Assembly: GCA_030040265.1 (NCBI GenBank)
Contig: JASHUB010000018.1
Coordinates: 1-18,652, forward strand
Direction of reading: 5' to 3'
From: Microcaldota archaeon
GTDB lineage: Archaea; Micrarchaeota; Micrarchaeia; Micrarchaeales; CABMGC01
Length of the DNA: 18,652 nucleotides
Shown here: positions 7,478-12,817 of the stretch, piece after piece
Layout: every line of letters starts with the position of its first letter
How positions within the stretch are numbered: position 1 is the first letter of the stretch
The notes under the pieces: model-generated
The model's input: the letters and a program-made list of their open reading frames with translations, nothing else
Databases searched by the model: none
Told to the model about the DNA's origin: nothing
Program-made: the position numbers and the translations under genes

Positions 7478-8383
7478 TTGCTGGACGTGTACGAGAAGTG
7501 GGAGGACCTCTTCCTGCAGGCGGAGAAGCTTGAACAGCCTGGCGTGAAGAGGGCGGAGAGGGTCGTCTACTCGGGAATGGGAGGCAGCGGCATAGCCGGG
7601 GACATGGTCAACCTGCTGAACCCGCAGTTCGATTACACCACAGCGAAAGCGCTCTTCTTCCCTCCGAAGGTCGGGAAGGACACGCTGTTCATCGCGGTCA
7701 GCTACTCCGGCAACACCAAGGAGACGCTGCAGGCGTTCGCCGAGGCGCAGTCGCGCGGCGCGAGATGCGTTGCGGTCACGTCGGGAGGCGCTCTCGCTGA
7801 GGAGGCCGAGAAGAAGTCCGTGCCGATAGTGAGACTGCCCGGAGGGATGCAGCCGCGAGTTGCATTCCCGCTCATCCTGGTCCCTGTCTTGAGGCTGCTC
7901 AACGAGACCTTCTCCATGGGCTACAACATCCACGAACTCTACGAAGGCGTCATGGCTTCAAAGGGGGACCGGGTTGAGCCGAAGAGCCTTGCCGGAAAGA
8001 TCGGGGGCAAGATACCCGTGATATACGGTTCGCGTTACATATCGGTGGCAAAAAGGTTCAAGCAGCAGTTCAACGAGAACGCCAAGTACCCTGCCTTTTA
8101 CGGAGACATACCAGAGATCTTCCACAACGAGCTCGAGGGCTACAAGAGGGGAAACGCGCTGTTCCCGATATTGATAAGGGACAACCAGTACGACGATGTA
8201 GCGAACGAGATACTCGGCACGTACGTGGTCAGGCCGAAGTTCCAGTCTGTGCTGAAGAACATCTCGAGCCTTGTCTACTTCGCGGACCTGACCTCGATAC
8301 ACTTTGCGAACATGCTGAACGAGGATCCTTACTCGATAAACACGATAAGGAAGGCCAAGAATTCTACTAACAAGATACTATAG
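7478..8383 (+). CDS. Bifunctional phosphoglucose/phosphomannose isomerase
   Basis: This 301-residue protein matches the archaeal PGI/PMI family (Pyrobaculum and Thermoplasma enzymes are about 300 residues). These interconvert glucose-6-P, mannose-6-P and fructose-6-P. It has two SIS sugar-phosphate domains. The phosphate-binding SGMGGSG is at 32-38, SYSGNT near 74-79, NENAK near 199-203 with the catalytic Glu, and the active-site His in FHNE near 216. The frame begins with TTG at 7478; an in-frame TAG lies 10 nt upstream and no ATG gives a full-length protein, so a TTG start is the best call. It likely feeds sugar phosphates to glycan synthesis as well as glycolysis. CsaA follows after 8 nt. 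Confidence 0.92.
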   Translation: MLDVYEKWEDLFLQAEKLEQPGVKRAERVVYSGMGGSGIAGDMVNLLNPQFDYTTAKALFFPPKVGKDTLFIAVSYSGNTKETLQAFAEAQSRGARCVAVTSGGALAEEAEKKSVPIVRLPGGMQPRVAFPLILVPVLRLLNETFSMGYNIHELYEGVMASKGDRVEPKSLAGKIGGKIPVIYGSRYISVAKRFKQQFNENAKYPAFYGDIPEIFHNELEGYKRGNALFPILIRDNQYDDVANEILGTYVVRPKFQSVLKNISSLVYFADLTSIHFANMLNEDPYSINTIRKAKNSTNKIL

Positions 8384-8391
8384 GTGGGCTC

Positions 8392-8733
8392 ATGACGATA
8401 GTGAAATGGGGAGACTTTGCGAAGATAGACATGCGCGCCGGAAGGATAATCAAGGTAGAGGACTTTCCGGAAGCGAAGGTGCCGACATACAAGGTGATCG
8501 TGGACTTCGGGCCTGAGGTCGGGCACAAGACTTCGAGCGTGCAGGCCAAGACCGACTACAGGAAGGAGGAGCTGCTCAACAGAGAGGTCGTAGGGGTGGT
8601 GAACTTCGAGTCGAAGAGCATCGCGGGATTCATGTCAGAAGTGCTCCTTCTCGGAGTCCACTCGCAGGACGGGGGACTCTCGCTGCTCGAACCGTCAAGA
8701 AGGCCGGCGGAGCTGGGAAGCAAGGTGTACTGA
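8392..8733 (+). CDS. csaA: CsaA-like tRNA-binding (EMAP/OB-fold) protein
   Basis: This 113-residue single-domain protein resembles CsaA along its whole length. Family segments are DFAKIDMRAGRIIKVEDFP, PTYKVIVDFG, VVGVVNF and GFMSEVLLLG. The fold is the OB domain of Trbp111/Arc1p-type tRNA binders. In Bacillus CsaA has chaperone-like and secretion-related activity, and the archaeal function is not settled. The ATG follows GGTGGGCTC, a good Shine-Dalgarno, 8 nt after the isomerase stop, so both are probably one transcript. Its TGA ends 1 nt before the 3' end of the convergent tRNA-Thr. Confidence 0.92.
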   Translation: MTIVKWGDFAKIDMRAGRIIKVEDFPEAKVPTYKVIVDFGPEVGHKTSSVQAKTDYRKEELLNREVVGVVNFESKSIAGFMSEVLLLGVHSQDGGLSLLEPSRRPAELGSKVY

Positions 8734-8734
8734 A

Positions 8735-8805
8735 GCCCCTGGCGAGAATTGAACTCGCGGCCTCGTGCTTACCATGCACGCGCTCTACCACTGAGCTACG
8801 GGGGC
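8735..8805 (-). tRNA. tRNA-Thr (anticodon GGU)
   Basis: The 71-nt cloverleaf folds well. The D stem is GCTC/GAGC, the anticodon stem CGTGC/GCACG with loop ATGGTAA (U33, anticodon GGT), and the T stem GCGAG/CTCGC. The acceptor pairs except for one C6-A67 mismatch. The next base, U73, agrees with the discriminator of archaeal tRNA-Thr. CCA is not encoded. It decodes ACC and ACU. Confidence 0.9.
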
Positions 8806-8832
8806 GCAAATAATGATTAGCGCTCAAACAAT

Positions 8833-8844
8833 CTTATATACCTT
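8833..8844 (-). promoter_or_regulatory. TATA box of tRNA-Thr
   Basis: The minus strand reads AAGGTATATAAG, about 34 bp upstream of the tRNA 5' end. The whole stretch between it and the tRNA is repeated before the decayed copy at 9214-9284. Confidence 0.65.
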
Positions 8845-8873
8845 ATCTCTTCTCACGGCCTGCGACACTGCTC

Positions 8874-8885
8874 TCTATAAATTAT
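8874..8885 (+). promoter_or_regulatory. Probable TATA box of csp
   Basis: CTATAAATTATA lies about 40 bp upstream of the csp ATG and predicts a leader of about 15 nt. Confidence 0.55.
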
Positions 8886-8919
8886 ACCTTCCAATAGAAT
8901 ACTGAAAAAAGTGCTTTAA

Positions 8920-9111
8920 ATGAAAGGAAAAGTGAAGATGTTCAACTCCGCACGCGGATTTGGATTCATAACCGGCGAAGACGGGAAGGACGTGTACGTA
9001 CACACCTCGGCAGTCCAGGGCGGCGCGATGCTTGCCGTCGGGGACAGTGTGGAGTACGAAGTCGAGCAGGGAGACAAGGGCCCTCGTGCGAAGAACGTCA
9101 AGAAGACATAA
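8920..9111 (+). CDS. csp: Cold-shock-domain protein (CspA type)
   Basis: This 63-residue single cold-shock domain is nearly the bacterial CspA length. It carries RNP1-like RGFGFI (12-17) and RNP2-like VYVHTSA (25-31), where most bacterial proteins have VFVHFSA. It would bind single-stranded RNA or DNA and act as an RNA chaperone. CspA-type genes are common in bacteria and patchy in archaea, so acquisition by transfer is plausible. The ATG follows a purine-rich stretch with a weak AGTG. The gene sits alone between the tRNA-Thr gene and its decayed copy, on the opposite strand to both. Confidence 0.95.
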   Translation: MKGKVKMFNSARGFGFITGEDGKDVYVHTSAVQGGAMLAVGDSVEYEVEQGDKGPRAKNVKKT

Positions 9112-9213
9112 ACGCATTTGCGAACTCGAGAATGTCGCTTCCAACAGTTCACCATAGCCTAGCGCAGCCTGGCTAATGCCCATCAGATCCGGCCGCCTGA
9201 GAATTTTTAGATT

Positions 9214-9284
9214 GCATTTGGAGAGATTTGAACTCGCGGCCTTGTGCTTACCGTGCACGCGCCCTACCACTGAGCTACTGGGGC
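9214..9284 (-). pseudogene. Decayed tRNA-Thr copy (tRNA pseudogene)
   Basis: This 71-nt stretch aligns without gaps to the tRNA-Thr at 8735-8805 but cannot form a normal tRNA. In the acceptor stem GCCCCAG faces CAAATGC, so only three of seven pairs remain. The T stem and anticodon stem each have a mismatch. Position 33 is C instead of U. The D arm survives through one G-U pair. The upstream promoter block is almost unchanged, so it may still be transcribed. Confidence 0.85.
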
Positions 9285-9323
9285 GCAAATAATGATTAGC
9301 GCTCAAACAATCGTATATACCTT
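9214..9323. repeat. Direct repeat copy 2 (decayed tRNA-Thr plus promoter)
   Basis: This is the partner of 8735-8844. The single change in the promoter part turns the box from GTATATAAG to GTATATACG on the minus strand. The gap 9112-9213 between csp and this copy contains no gene that I can see, only a short T run near 9203-9207 that could end the csp transcript. Confidence 0.9.
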
Positions 9324-9342
9324 TCCCCGTTATGCCGGCGCG

Positions 9343-10086
9343 CTACCGTATCCTTGGCATTCTTGGCCGTGGGGAATTGCCGCTGTTCTCTCCCATGTTG
9401 CCGAGCCCTCCACCGAGAAGCCTGCCGAACAGCATTCCAGCCGCCAGTCCTCCCAGCATCCCGCCCATACCTCCTCTGCGCTGGCCCATTCCGCCGCGCT
9501 GCGACATGGACAAAGCGTACGCGAAGGAGAGCAGCAACGCGGGGCTCAGGGTCTGGCTCTGCACCGAGATCGTGATCTTCTGCTGGGCATTCTGGCCGCG
9601 CTGGCGGCCCATTCCACCCATGCCACCCATTCCTCCCATACCCATCCCGCCCATTCCCATGCCTCCCATCATGCCTCCGCCGCCGAATCCGCCGCCTCGG
9701 CCCTGTTGGTTGCCGCCTCCCATGAGGATTGTGGCTATCGTTGTGTTGCCGTCCGGGGTGGTTATGTTGATGCTGCCACTGCTGCCCATCGACTTTGCGA
9801 TCGGGTTGTTTGTCGCGTCGTTCAGTGTAGCCTGTCCGCGCTGCCGCACGATCCTGCCCAGCAGCTTGTTGGACCCGTCGTATATATCCGTGCCAGACTG
9901 CGGCGCCAGCCTTGCCTCAACTATCACCTTACCTTTTGCGTCGAGGAACTGGTTTCCCGAAATCCTGAAAAGCGTGCCCCCTTTGTTGTCCGAGCAGACC
10001 ATTGCATTCGCATCGTTGCTGTCCGCTGAAGGTCCGATTATGTACACATCCCTTTCGAGGTTCGAGTCGGTCATGCTATCACTCAT
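9343..10086 (-). CDS. Probable LURP-one/Tubby-like-fold protein with Gly/Met-rich segments
   Basis: From ATG 10086 the protein has 247 residues (an upstream TTG at 10089 is in frame). Residues about 12-123 look like repeated short beta hairpins: a DNKGGTLFRISG turn, FLDAKGKVIVEARL, then YDGSNKLLGRIVRQ. They are followed after a gap by KITISVQ and a hydrophobic helix SPALLLSFAYALSMS. Barrel strands ending in a buried helix are the pattern of LURP-one-related/scramblase (Tubby C-like) proteins. A Gly/Met-rich insert (about 122-160) interrupts the barrel before the last strand. A second Gly/Met/Arg-rich tail (about 197-247) follows the helix. The TATA box at 10111-10119 predicts a leaderless transcript. 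Fold assignment is by pattern; function is unknown. Confidence 0.65.
   Translation of the reverse strand: MSDSMTDSNLERDVYIIGPSADSNDANAMVCSDNKGGTLFRISGNQFLDAKGKVIVEARLAPQSGTDIYDGSNKLLGRIVRQRGQATLNDATNNPIAKSMGSSGSINITTPDGNTTIATILMGGGNQQGRGGGFGGGGMMGGMGMGGMGMGGMGGMGGMGRQRGQNAQQKITISVQSQTLSPALLLSFAYALSMSQRGGMGQRRGGMGGMLGGLAAGMLFGRLLGGGLGNMGENSGNSPRPRMPRIR
9602..9690. repeat. Low-complexity coding repeat (Gly/Met triplets)
   Basis: This is a run of imperfect 9-bp units of the CCCATTCCT / CCCATGCCT type on the plus strand. They encode repeated GGM and GMGGM on the minus strand within the preceding gene. It is a coding microsatellite rather than an independent element and is likely to vary in length between strains. 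Confidence 0.75.
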
Positions 10087-10110
10087 CAAATCGTATCACA
10101 TACATTCGGC

Positions 10111-10119
10111 TTTATAGAA
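10111..10119 (-). promoter_or_regulatory. Probable TATA box of the Gly/Met-rich protein gene
   Basis: The minus strand reads TTCTATAAA, centred about 28 bp upstream of the ATG at 10086. That is the spacing of a leaderless archaeal transcript. Confidence 0.5.
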
Positions 10120-10153
10120 ATAAGAACCCTTCCATGGGCTTTGGTTATTATTT

Positions 10154-10255
10154 GCAGGGGGAGAGATTTGAACTCTCGTAGGCGCTAAGCCACAGGATCT
10201 TAAGTCCCGCGCATTTTCCGTGGCATAAGGCCATTCCGGGCTCTGCCACCCCTGC
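10154..10255 (-). tRNA. tRNA-Leu (anticodon UAA), 102 nt, with probable extra insert or intron
   Basis: The acceptor stem GCAGGGG/CCCCTGC and T stem GAGAG/CTCTC pair fully. The anticodon stem CGGGA/TCCTG encloses CTTAAGA, giving anticodon TAA. A long variable arm (TGGCTTAGCGCCTAC) and A73 fit leucine. The molecule is about 16-18 nt longer than a usual tRNA-Leu. The surplus lies between the D arm and the anticodon stem, at about 10210-10228. It could be a non-canonical archaeal intron or an enlarged D region; I could not fix the splice sites. Confidence 0.85.
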
Positions 10256-10285
10256 AATTGCAGAATAGAGTTACTCGGAGCTCTA

Positions 10286-10297
10286 TTAATATATATG
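10286..10297. promoter_or_regulatory. Shared TATA region between tRNA-Leu and the phosphatase gene
   Basis: TTAATATATATG reads as a TATA box on both strands. It is centred about 27 bp before the phosphatase ATG, which predicts a leaderless mRNA, and about 36 bp before the tRNA-Leu 5' end. No other convincing box exists in the 62-bp gap. Confidence 0.55.
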
Positions 10298-10317
10298 TTT
10301 CAGACGACTGTTCTATC

Positions 10318-10734
10318 ATGAAGGTACTTTTCGTCTGCCAGGGGAACGCGGGGAGGAGCGTCGCAGCGGAATACTTCTACAACAGGCTCTCGAAGAACAT
10401 GGCCGAGAGCGCAGGCACGATACCGAAGGCGGAACACAAGGCAGGGCTGCCTCCTGGCGAAAACGTGGTGAGGTGCATGAGATCTGGTTTTGGGATAGAT
10501 ATATCATCAAGCCGGAGGACGCAGCTCACAAAGCGGATGGTGGACGGAGCAGACAGGATCGTCGTGATGCTCGAGAAGAGGCAGTACAAGACTATGCCTG
10601 CGTACCTGGCCGGGTCGAAGAAGGCGGTCTTCTGGGACACGGATGACATGTATGGCGTGAGCGATCTGAAGACTAGGCGCGTTCTCAAACAGATACAGGG
10701 CAAGGTGAAGAAGCTTGTCAGGGAGACCGGCTGA
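10318..10734 (+). CDS. Low-molecular-weight protein-tyrosine-phosphatase/arsenate-reductase family protein
   Basis: From ATG 10318 this is a 138-residue protein that starts MKVLFVCQGNAGRS. C7-QGNAG-R13-S14 is the CX5R phosphate-binding loop of the low-molecular-weight phosphatase fold. The late general-acid loop reads D110-M-Y-G where the family usually has DP. The redox cysteine pair of thioredoxin-linked ArsC is absent; the only other cysteine is C53. A phosphatase role is therefore more likely than arsenate reduction, with the substrate unknown. A longer frame opens at 10258, but the TATA box lies inside it and points to 10318. Its stop is 5 bp from that of the convergent PAC2 gene. Confidence 0.85.
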   Translation: MKVLFVCQGNAGRSVAAEYFYNRLSKNMAESAGTIPKAEHKAGLPPGENVVRCMRSGFGIDISSSRRTQLTKRMVDGADRIVVMLEKRQYKTMPAYLAGSKKAVFWDTDDMYGVSDLKTRRVLKQIQGKVKKLVRETG

Positions 10735-10739
10735 ACCGG

Positions 10740-11474
10740 CTAAGCGTACATAGAAGGCCCAGCTGCTTCCGTCGCTTTCTGGTAGTGCTCGTGGGTGTCC
10801 TGCGCCTTCTTCAGCATCGCCTTGACCTTTGCCTCGACCTCTTCTGCCTCGCGTTCGAGCTCCTTCAAGTCTATGTTTATCCCGAGCAGCTTGTTGAGTC
10901 CGGAGATGGCGAACTCAGCGTTCTTCGGGTCCATCACGTTCGGGTTGCTCTCCACGAGTATGTCTGCGACCGGTATCCCGAGCTGCGGTCCGTACGTTAG
11001 CAGCAGTGCGCTGACCCCTGCAACCACTCCTTCGTTTATCGGCTTCAGCTCAGGGCCGAGGTTCTTCGAGTTGCCGTTCCCGTTGGTGAACACCACGTAC
11101 GCGTTCTCCGCGGGCTTGAGAGACGGCATACCTCCGAGGGAGATGATCCTGGAAAGTCCGTTCTTCCTCGCGAACGACAGGAGCTCCATGCTGAGTTCGT
11201 GGACCATGGGCACGGGTATCGTGAACTCCGAAAGCGTTACGATGATCTTGTTCTTCTTGTCAGCATATATCCTGGCGGTGAACATCGGCGCGCCGTCGTG
11301 TATCACGGCTATCGGGGGGAACTGGTCGCTCTGTATGTAGCCTATGTACTCCATGTTGAGCTTCTCGACCATGTAGCTGCAGGCCATCGGCCCGACAAGG
11401 CCGACGCCAGGAAAGCCCTCTATCAGCGTGAATCCCTTGAGGTTGCGTTCCTTGAAGAGCTTGATTTCTAGCAT
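10740..11474 (-). CDS. PAC2-family proteasome assembly chaperone (PbaB-like)
   Basis: This 244-residue protein has the PAC2 opening LIEGFPGVGLVGPMACSYMV (about 17-36), then alternating strands and helices including IISLGGMPS and the YGPQLGIPVADILVESNPN segment. Archaeal relatives (PbaA, PbaB) help assemble or bind the 20S proteasome. After residue 205 comes a charged helix LKELEREAEEVEAKVKAML, then a tail that ends M-Y-A. A terminal hydrophobic-Tyr-any residue is the HbYX pattern by which activators and PbaB dock into the proteasome alpha ring. The TATA box at 11501-11508 places transcription start close to the ATG, so the mRNA is probably leaderless. Confidence 0.88.
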   Translation of the reverse strand: MLEIKLFKERNLKGFTLIEGFPGVGLVGPMACSYMVEKLNMEYIGYIQSDQFPPIAVIHDGAPMFTARIYADKKNKIIVTLSEFTIPVPMVHELSMELLSFARKNGLSRIISLGGMPSLKPAENAYVVFTNGNGNSKNLGPELKPINEGVVAGVSALLLTYGPQLGIPVADILVESNPNVMDPKNAEFAISGLNKLLGINIDLKELEREAEEVEAKVKAMLKKAQDTHEHYQKATEAAGPSMYA

Positions 11475-11500
11475 GCAATCAATATGAGATGGCTGAGAAG

Positions 11501-11508
11501 ATATAAAA
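11501..11508 (-). promoter_or_regulatory. Probable TATA box of the PAC2 gene
   Basis: The minus strand reads CTTTTATAT around this position, about 30 bp upstream of the ATG at 11474. No Shine-Dalgarno is needed if the transcript is leaderless. Confidence 0.5.
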
Positions 11509-11531
11509 GCCCTTTCTGCTTTCTGGCAGCA

Positions 11532-11557
11532 TTTTTCGCTGTTTTATAGACGAAAAA
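11532..11557. repeat. Inverted repeat TTTTTCG / CGAAAAA
   Basis: Two 7-bp arms at 11532-11538 and 11551-11557 are separated by 12 bp. The repeat lies between the PAC2 promoter and the palindrome at 11571. It may be part of a regulatory region; it is too A/T-rich to make a strong case. Confidence 0.35.
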
Positions 11558-11570
11558 CGTGTATTTTGCT

Positions 11571-11584
11571 GTCGGTATACCGAC
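11571..11584. promoter_or_regulatory. 14-bp perfect palindrome next to the TATA box, putative operator
   Basis: GTCGGTATACCGAC is a perfect spacerless palindrome directly before the TATA box of the small repeat-protein gene, at the BRE position. A protein bound here would compete with or assist TFB/TBP. It differs in sequence from the palindrome at 4734-4747. Confidence 0.5.
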
Positions 11585-11596
11585 GATATATATAAA
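11585..11596 (+). promoter_or_regulatory. TATA box of the small repeat-protein gene
   Basis: GATATATATAAA, centred near 11590, predicts a start about 11616 and a 14-nt leader holding the GGTGA ribosome site. Confidence 0.6.
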
Positions 11597-11629
11597 AACG
11601 TATGCTTCCTATTGCTATCAGGTGAAATC

Positions 11630-11854
11630 ATGGCTGAAAGAGTAGGAAGAGAAAAAGTAGAGAGAGAAGACGGATATCTCTACTTCCTCGGAAAGGACGG
11701 CCACGTCTGGAAGACACCTATGAAGACAAACCCAAGAGGAAGGAAGGCAAAAGTAACCGACGAAACAGTCAGGAGGGAGGAGGGATACCTGTACTTCATA
11801 GACAAGGGCGGATACGTGGCAAGAGCGAAGATGAACCGAAAGGGCAGGAGATAA
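11630..11854 (+). CDS. Small basic protein of two GYLYF repeats, unknown function
   Basis: From ATG 11630 (preceded by AGGTGAAATC, a good ribosome site) this encodes 74 residues. Two copies of one motif make up nearly the whole protein: VEREDGYLYFLGKDGHVWKT (10-29) and a matching EEGYLYFIDKGGYVARAKM in the second half. Each is followed by an Arg/Lys-rich end (NPRGRK, NRKGRR). The motif looks like a short beta hairpin with a D/G turn. I recall similar unannotated small proteins in archaea but cannot name a family. The basic ends would allow nucleic-acid binding, which is inference. The strong TATA box and adjacent palindrome suggest high, controlled expression. Confidence 0.8.
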   Translation: MAERVGREKVEREDGYLYFLGKDGHVWKTPMKTNPRGRKAKVTDETVRREEGYLYFIDKGGYVARAKMNRKGRR

Positions 11855-11875
11855 TCCGCCTCGTTCATCTAGCCA

Positions 11876-11906
11876 ATTTTTGTTTTGATCGTTTTCTTTT
11901 TCTTTT
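11876..11906 (+). terminator. T-rich terminator
   Basis: Several T runs (4-5 each) in about 30 bp follow the small repeat-protein gene. Archaeal RNA polymerase commonly stops at such T tracts without a hairpin. The end of the tract overlaps the likely promoter region of the Rieske gene. Confidence 0.5.
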
Positions 11907-11954
11907 AAGACCATGACTTTTAGTTTTTGGCATGCAAATCCTGTTTGTGAGAAC

Positions 11955-12263
11955 ATGGCAACGTTTGTGAAGGCCGCGAGTGTGGACGAGATACCTGAGG
12001 GGAAGACGAAGGGCGTCGTGGTGAACGGGAAGAAGATAATGATATCGAACGTAGGCGGGAAGTTCTATGCCATCGTTTCGCAGTGCACCCACGCAGGAGG
12101 GCCATTGCACGAAGGTGAGGTCAAGGGCAAGGTAGTCACGTGCCCGTGGCACGGCTCCCAGTTCGACATCACATCAGGGAAGGTGGTTCACGGCCCTGCG
12201 GTCAAGGACGAGATGCACTTCGAAGTGAAAGTTGTCGGCAAGGACATAACCGTCTCTGTTTAA
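11955..12263 (+). CDS. Rieske-type [2Fe-2S] ferredoxin
   Basis: This 102-residue soluble protein has both Rieske cluster-binding boxes: C44-T-H46 in QCTHAGGPLHEG and C63-P-W-H66 in CPWHGSQFD. There is no membrane helix or twin-arginine signal, so it is a cytosolic electron carrier of the NirD/BphF type rather than a bc1-complex subunit. Its partner is not identifiable: no oxygenase or reductase gene adjoins it. I chose ATG 11955, preceded by GTGAGAAC, over ATG 11913, because the family begins close to the FVKAASVDEIP segment and the extra 14 residues look non-conserved. Confidence 0.93.
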   Translation: MATFVKAASVDEIPEGKTKGVVVNGKKIMISNVGGKFYAIVSQCTHAGGPLHEGEVKGKVVTCPWHGSQFDITSGKVVHGPAVKDEMHFEVKVVGKDITVSV

Positions 12264-12294
12264 TCATTTTTAAGTCCGAACGGATCCCGGAACG

Positions 12295-12302
12295 TTTATA
12301 TA
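12295..12302 (+). promoter_or_regulatory. TATA box of the unknown gene at 12334
   Basis: TTTATATA predicts a start near 12325 and a leader of about 9 nt that begins with GGAGAG, a close-set ribosome site. Confidence 0.6.
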
Positions 12303-12333
12303 GGAGGATAATCTCACGCATTCTGGAGAGAAT

Positions 12334-12756
12334 ATGACTAAGTTATCCGTAGGCACAGTGACGACACGCACAGAGCAGGTAGGAAACGGAAGTAGATTCG
12401 TAGCGACAGTCGCAGCTGATTTCTTTACTGCGAAAGATGCGCTAGAGATCCTTGTCAGAAAAGGCGTAACTGGGACGCCGGAGCATGTACAAATGACTTA
12501 TACGCCTTCAAAGGGGATCTTTGAACTGTCCACGCAAGTGCTAAGTGCAGGCCAACTTTCCGTCCCTGAGGCAGAAGCACGTGGGTTCGCAGAAGTACTG
12601 AAGACGGCGCTTGTAGAAGCGGCTCGCAGGAATGATGGAGTAACAACCATGTTTGTAGGGATTCCGCAATTTATGCTGGACGGGACTGTGGTTGGGACCA
12701 CGAGTTTCGGAAATGGCCCGTTGGAGCAAATGAAAGTGGTCAGCAAGGACGTATAA
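12334..12756 (+). CDS. Unrecognised protein, 140 residues
   Basis: I do not recognise this protein. It starts MTKLSVGTVTTRTEQ and looks like a compact alpha/beta domain. It has amphipathic helices at about FTAKDALEILVRKG and SVPEAEARGFAEVLKTALVEAARR, and beta-prone segments elsewhere. There are no cysteines, no signal peptide and no membrane helix. Strong TATA box and GGAGAG ribosome site support real expression. Codon choice has more A/T-ending codons than neighbouring core genes. It is followed by a second unrecognised small gene and then tRNA-Arg, so the pair may be accessory DNA. Confidence 0.7.
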   Translation: MTKLSVGTVTTRTEQVGNGSRFVATVAADFFTAKDALEILVRKGVTGTPEHVQMTYTPSKGIFELSTQVLSAGQLSVPEAEARGFAEVLKTALVEAARRNDGVTTMFVGIPQFMLDGTVVGTTSFGNGPLEQMKVVSKDV

Positions 12757-12817
12757 CTGTAGGCGTCTGACAGTTCTTACACGCACAGCTAAATAGGCGC
12801 GTGCGTTAATGCCTAAT

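Larger units (their letters stand above)
8735..8844. repeat. Direct repeat copy 1 (tRNA-Thr plus promoter)
   Basis: This 110-bp block matches 9214-9323 in the same orientation, 479 bp away. By my count there are 9 differences in the 71-nt tRNA part and 1 in the 39-bp promoter part. Similarity stops just past the TATA box. Confidence 0.9.

Noticed and set aside
8630..8827. Apparent paralogous small proteins starting MSANHYLRP at 8827 and 9306
   Set aside because: The likeness comes from the duplicated tRNA-Thr and promoter block being read through; these are not proteins.
8735..9323. csp between the tRNA copies considered as a classical integrated element
   Set aside because: Integrated elements normally duplicate the tRNA 3' end, but here the 5' end and promoter are the best-kept part, and no integrase is present.
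9602..9690. Short repeats considered as a CRISPR array
   Set aside because: The units are 9 bp, contiguous and in frame with a Gly/Met coding run, with no spacers.
10252..10263. Palindrome CTGCAATTGCAG considered as an attachment site
   Set aside because: Half of it is the tRNA-Leu acceptor end and no second copy or integrase is visible; it is only noted as possible promoter context.
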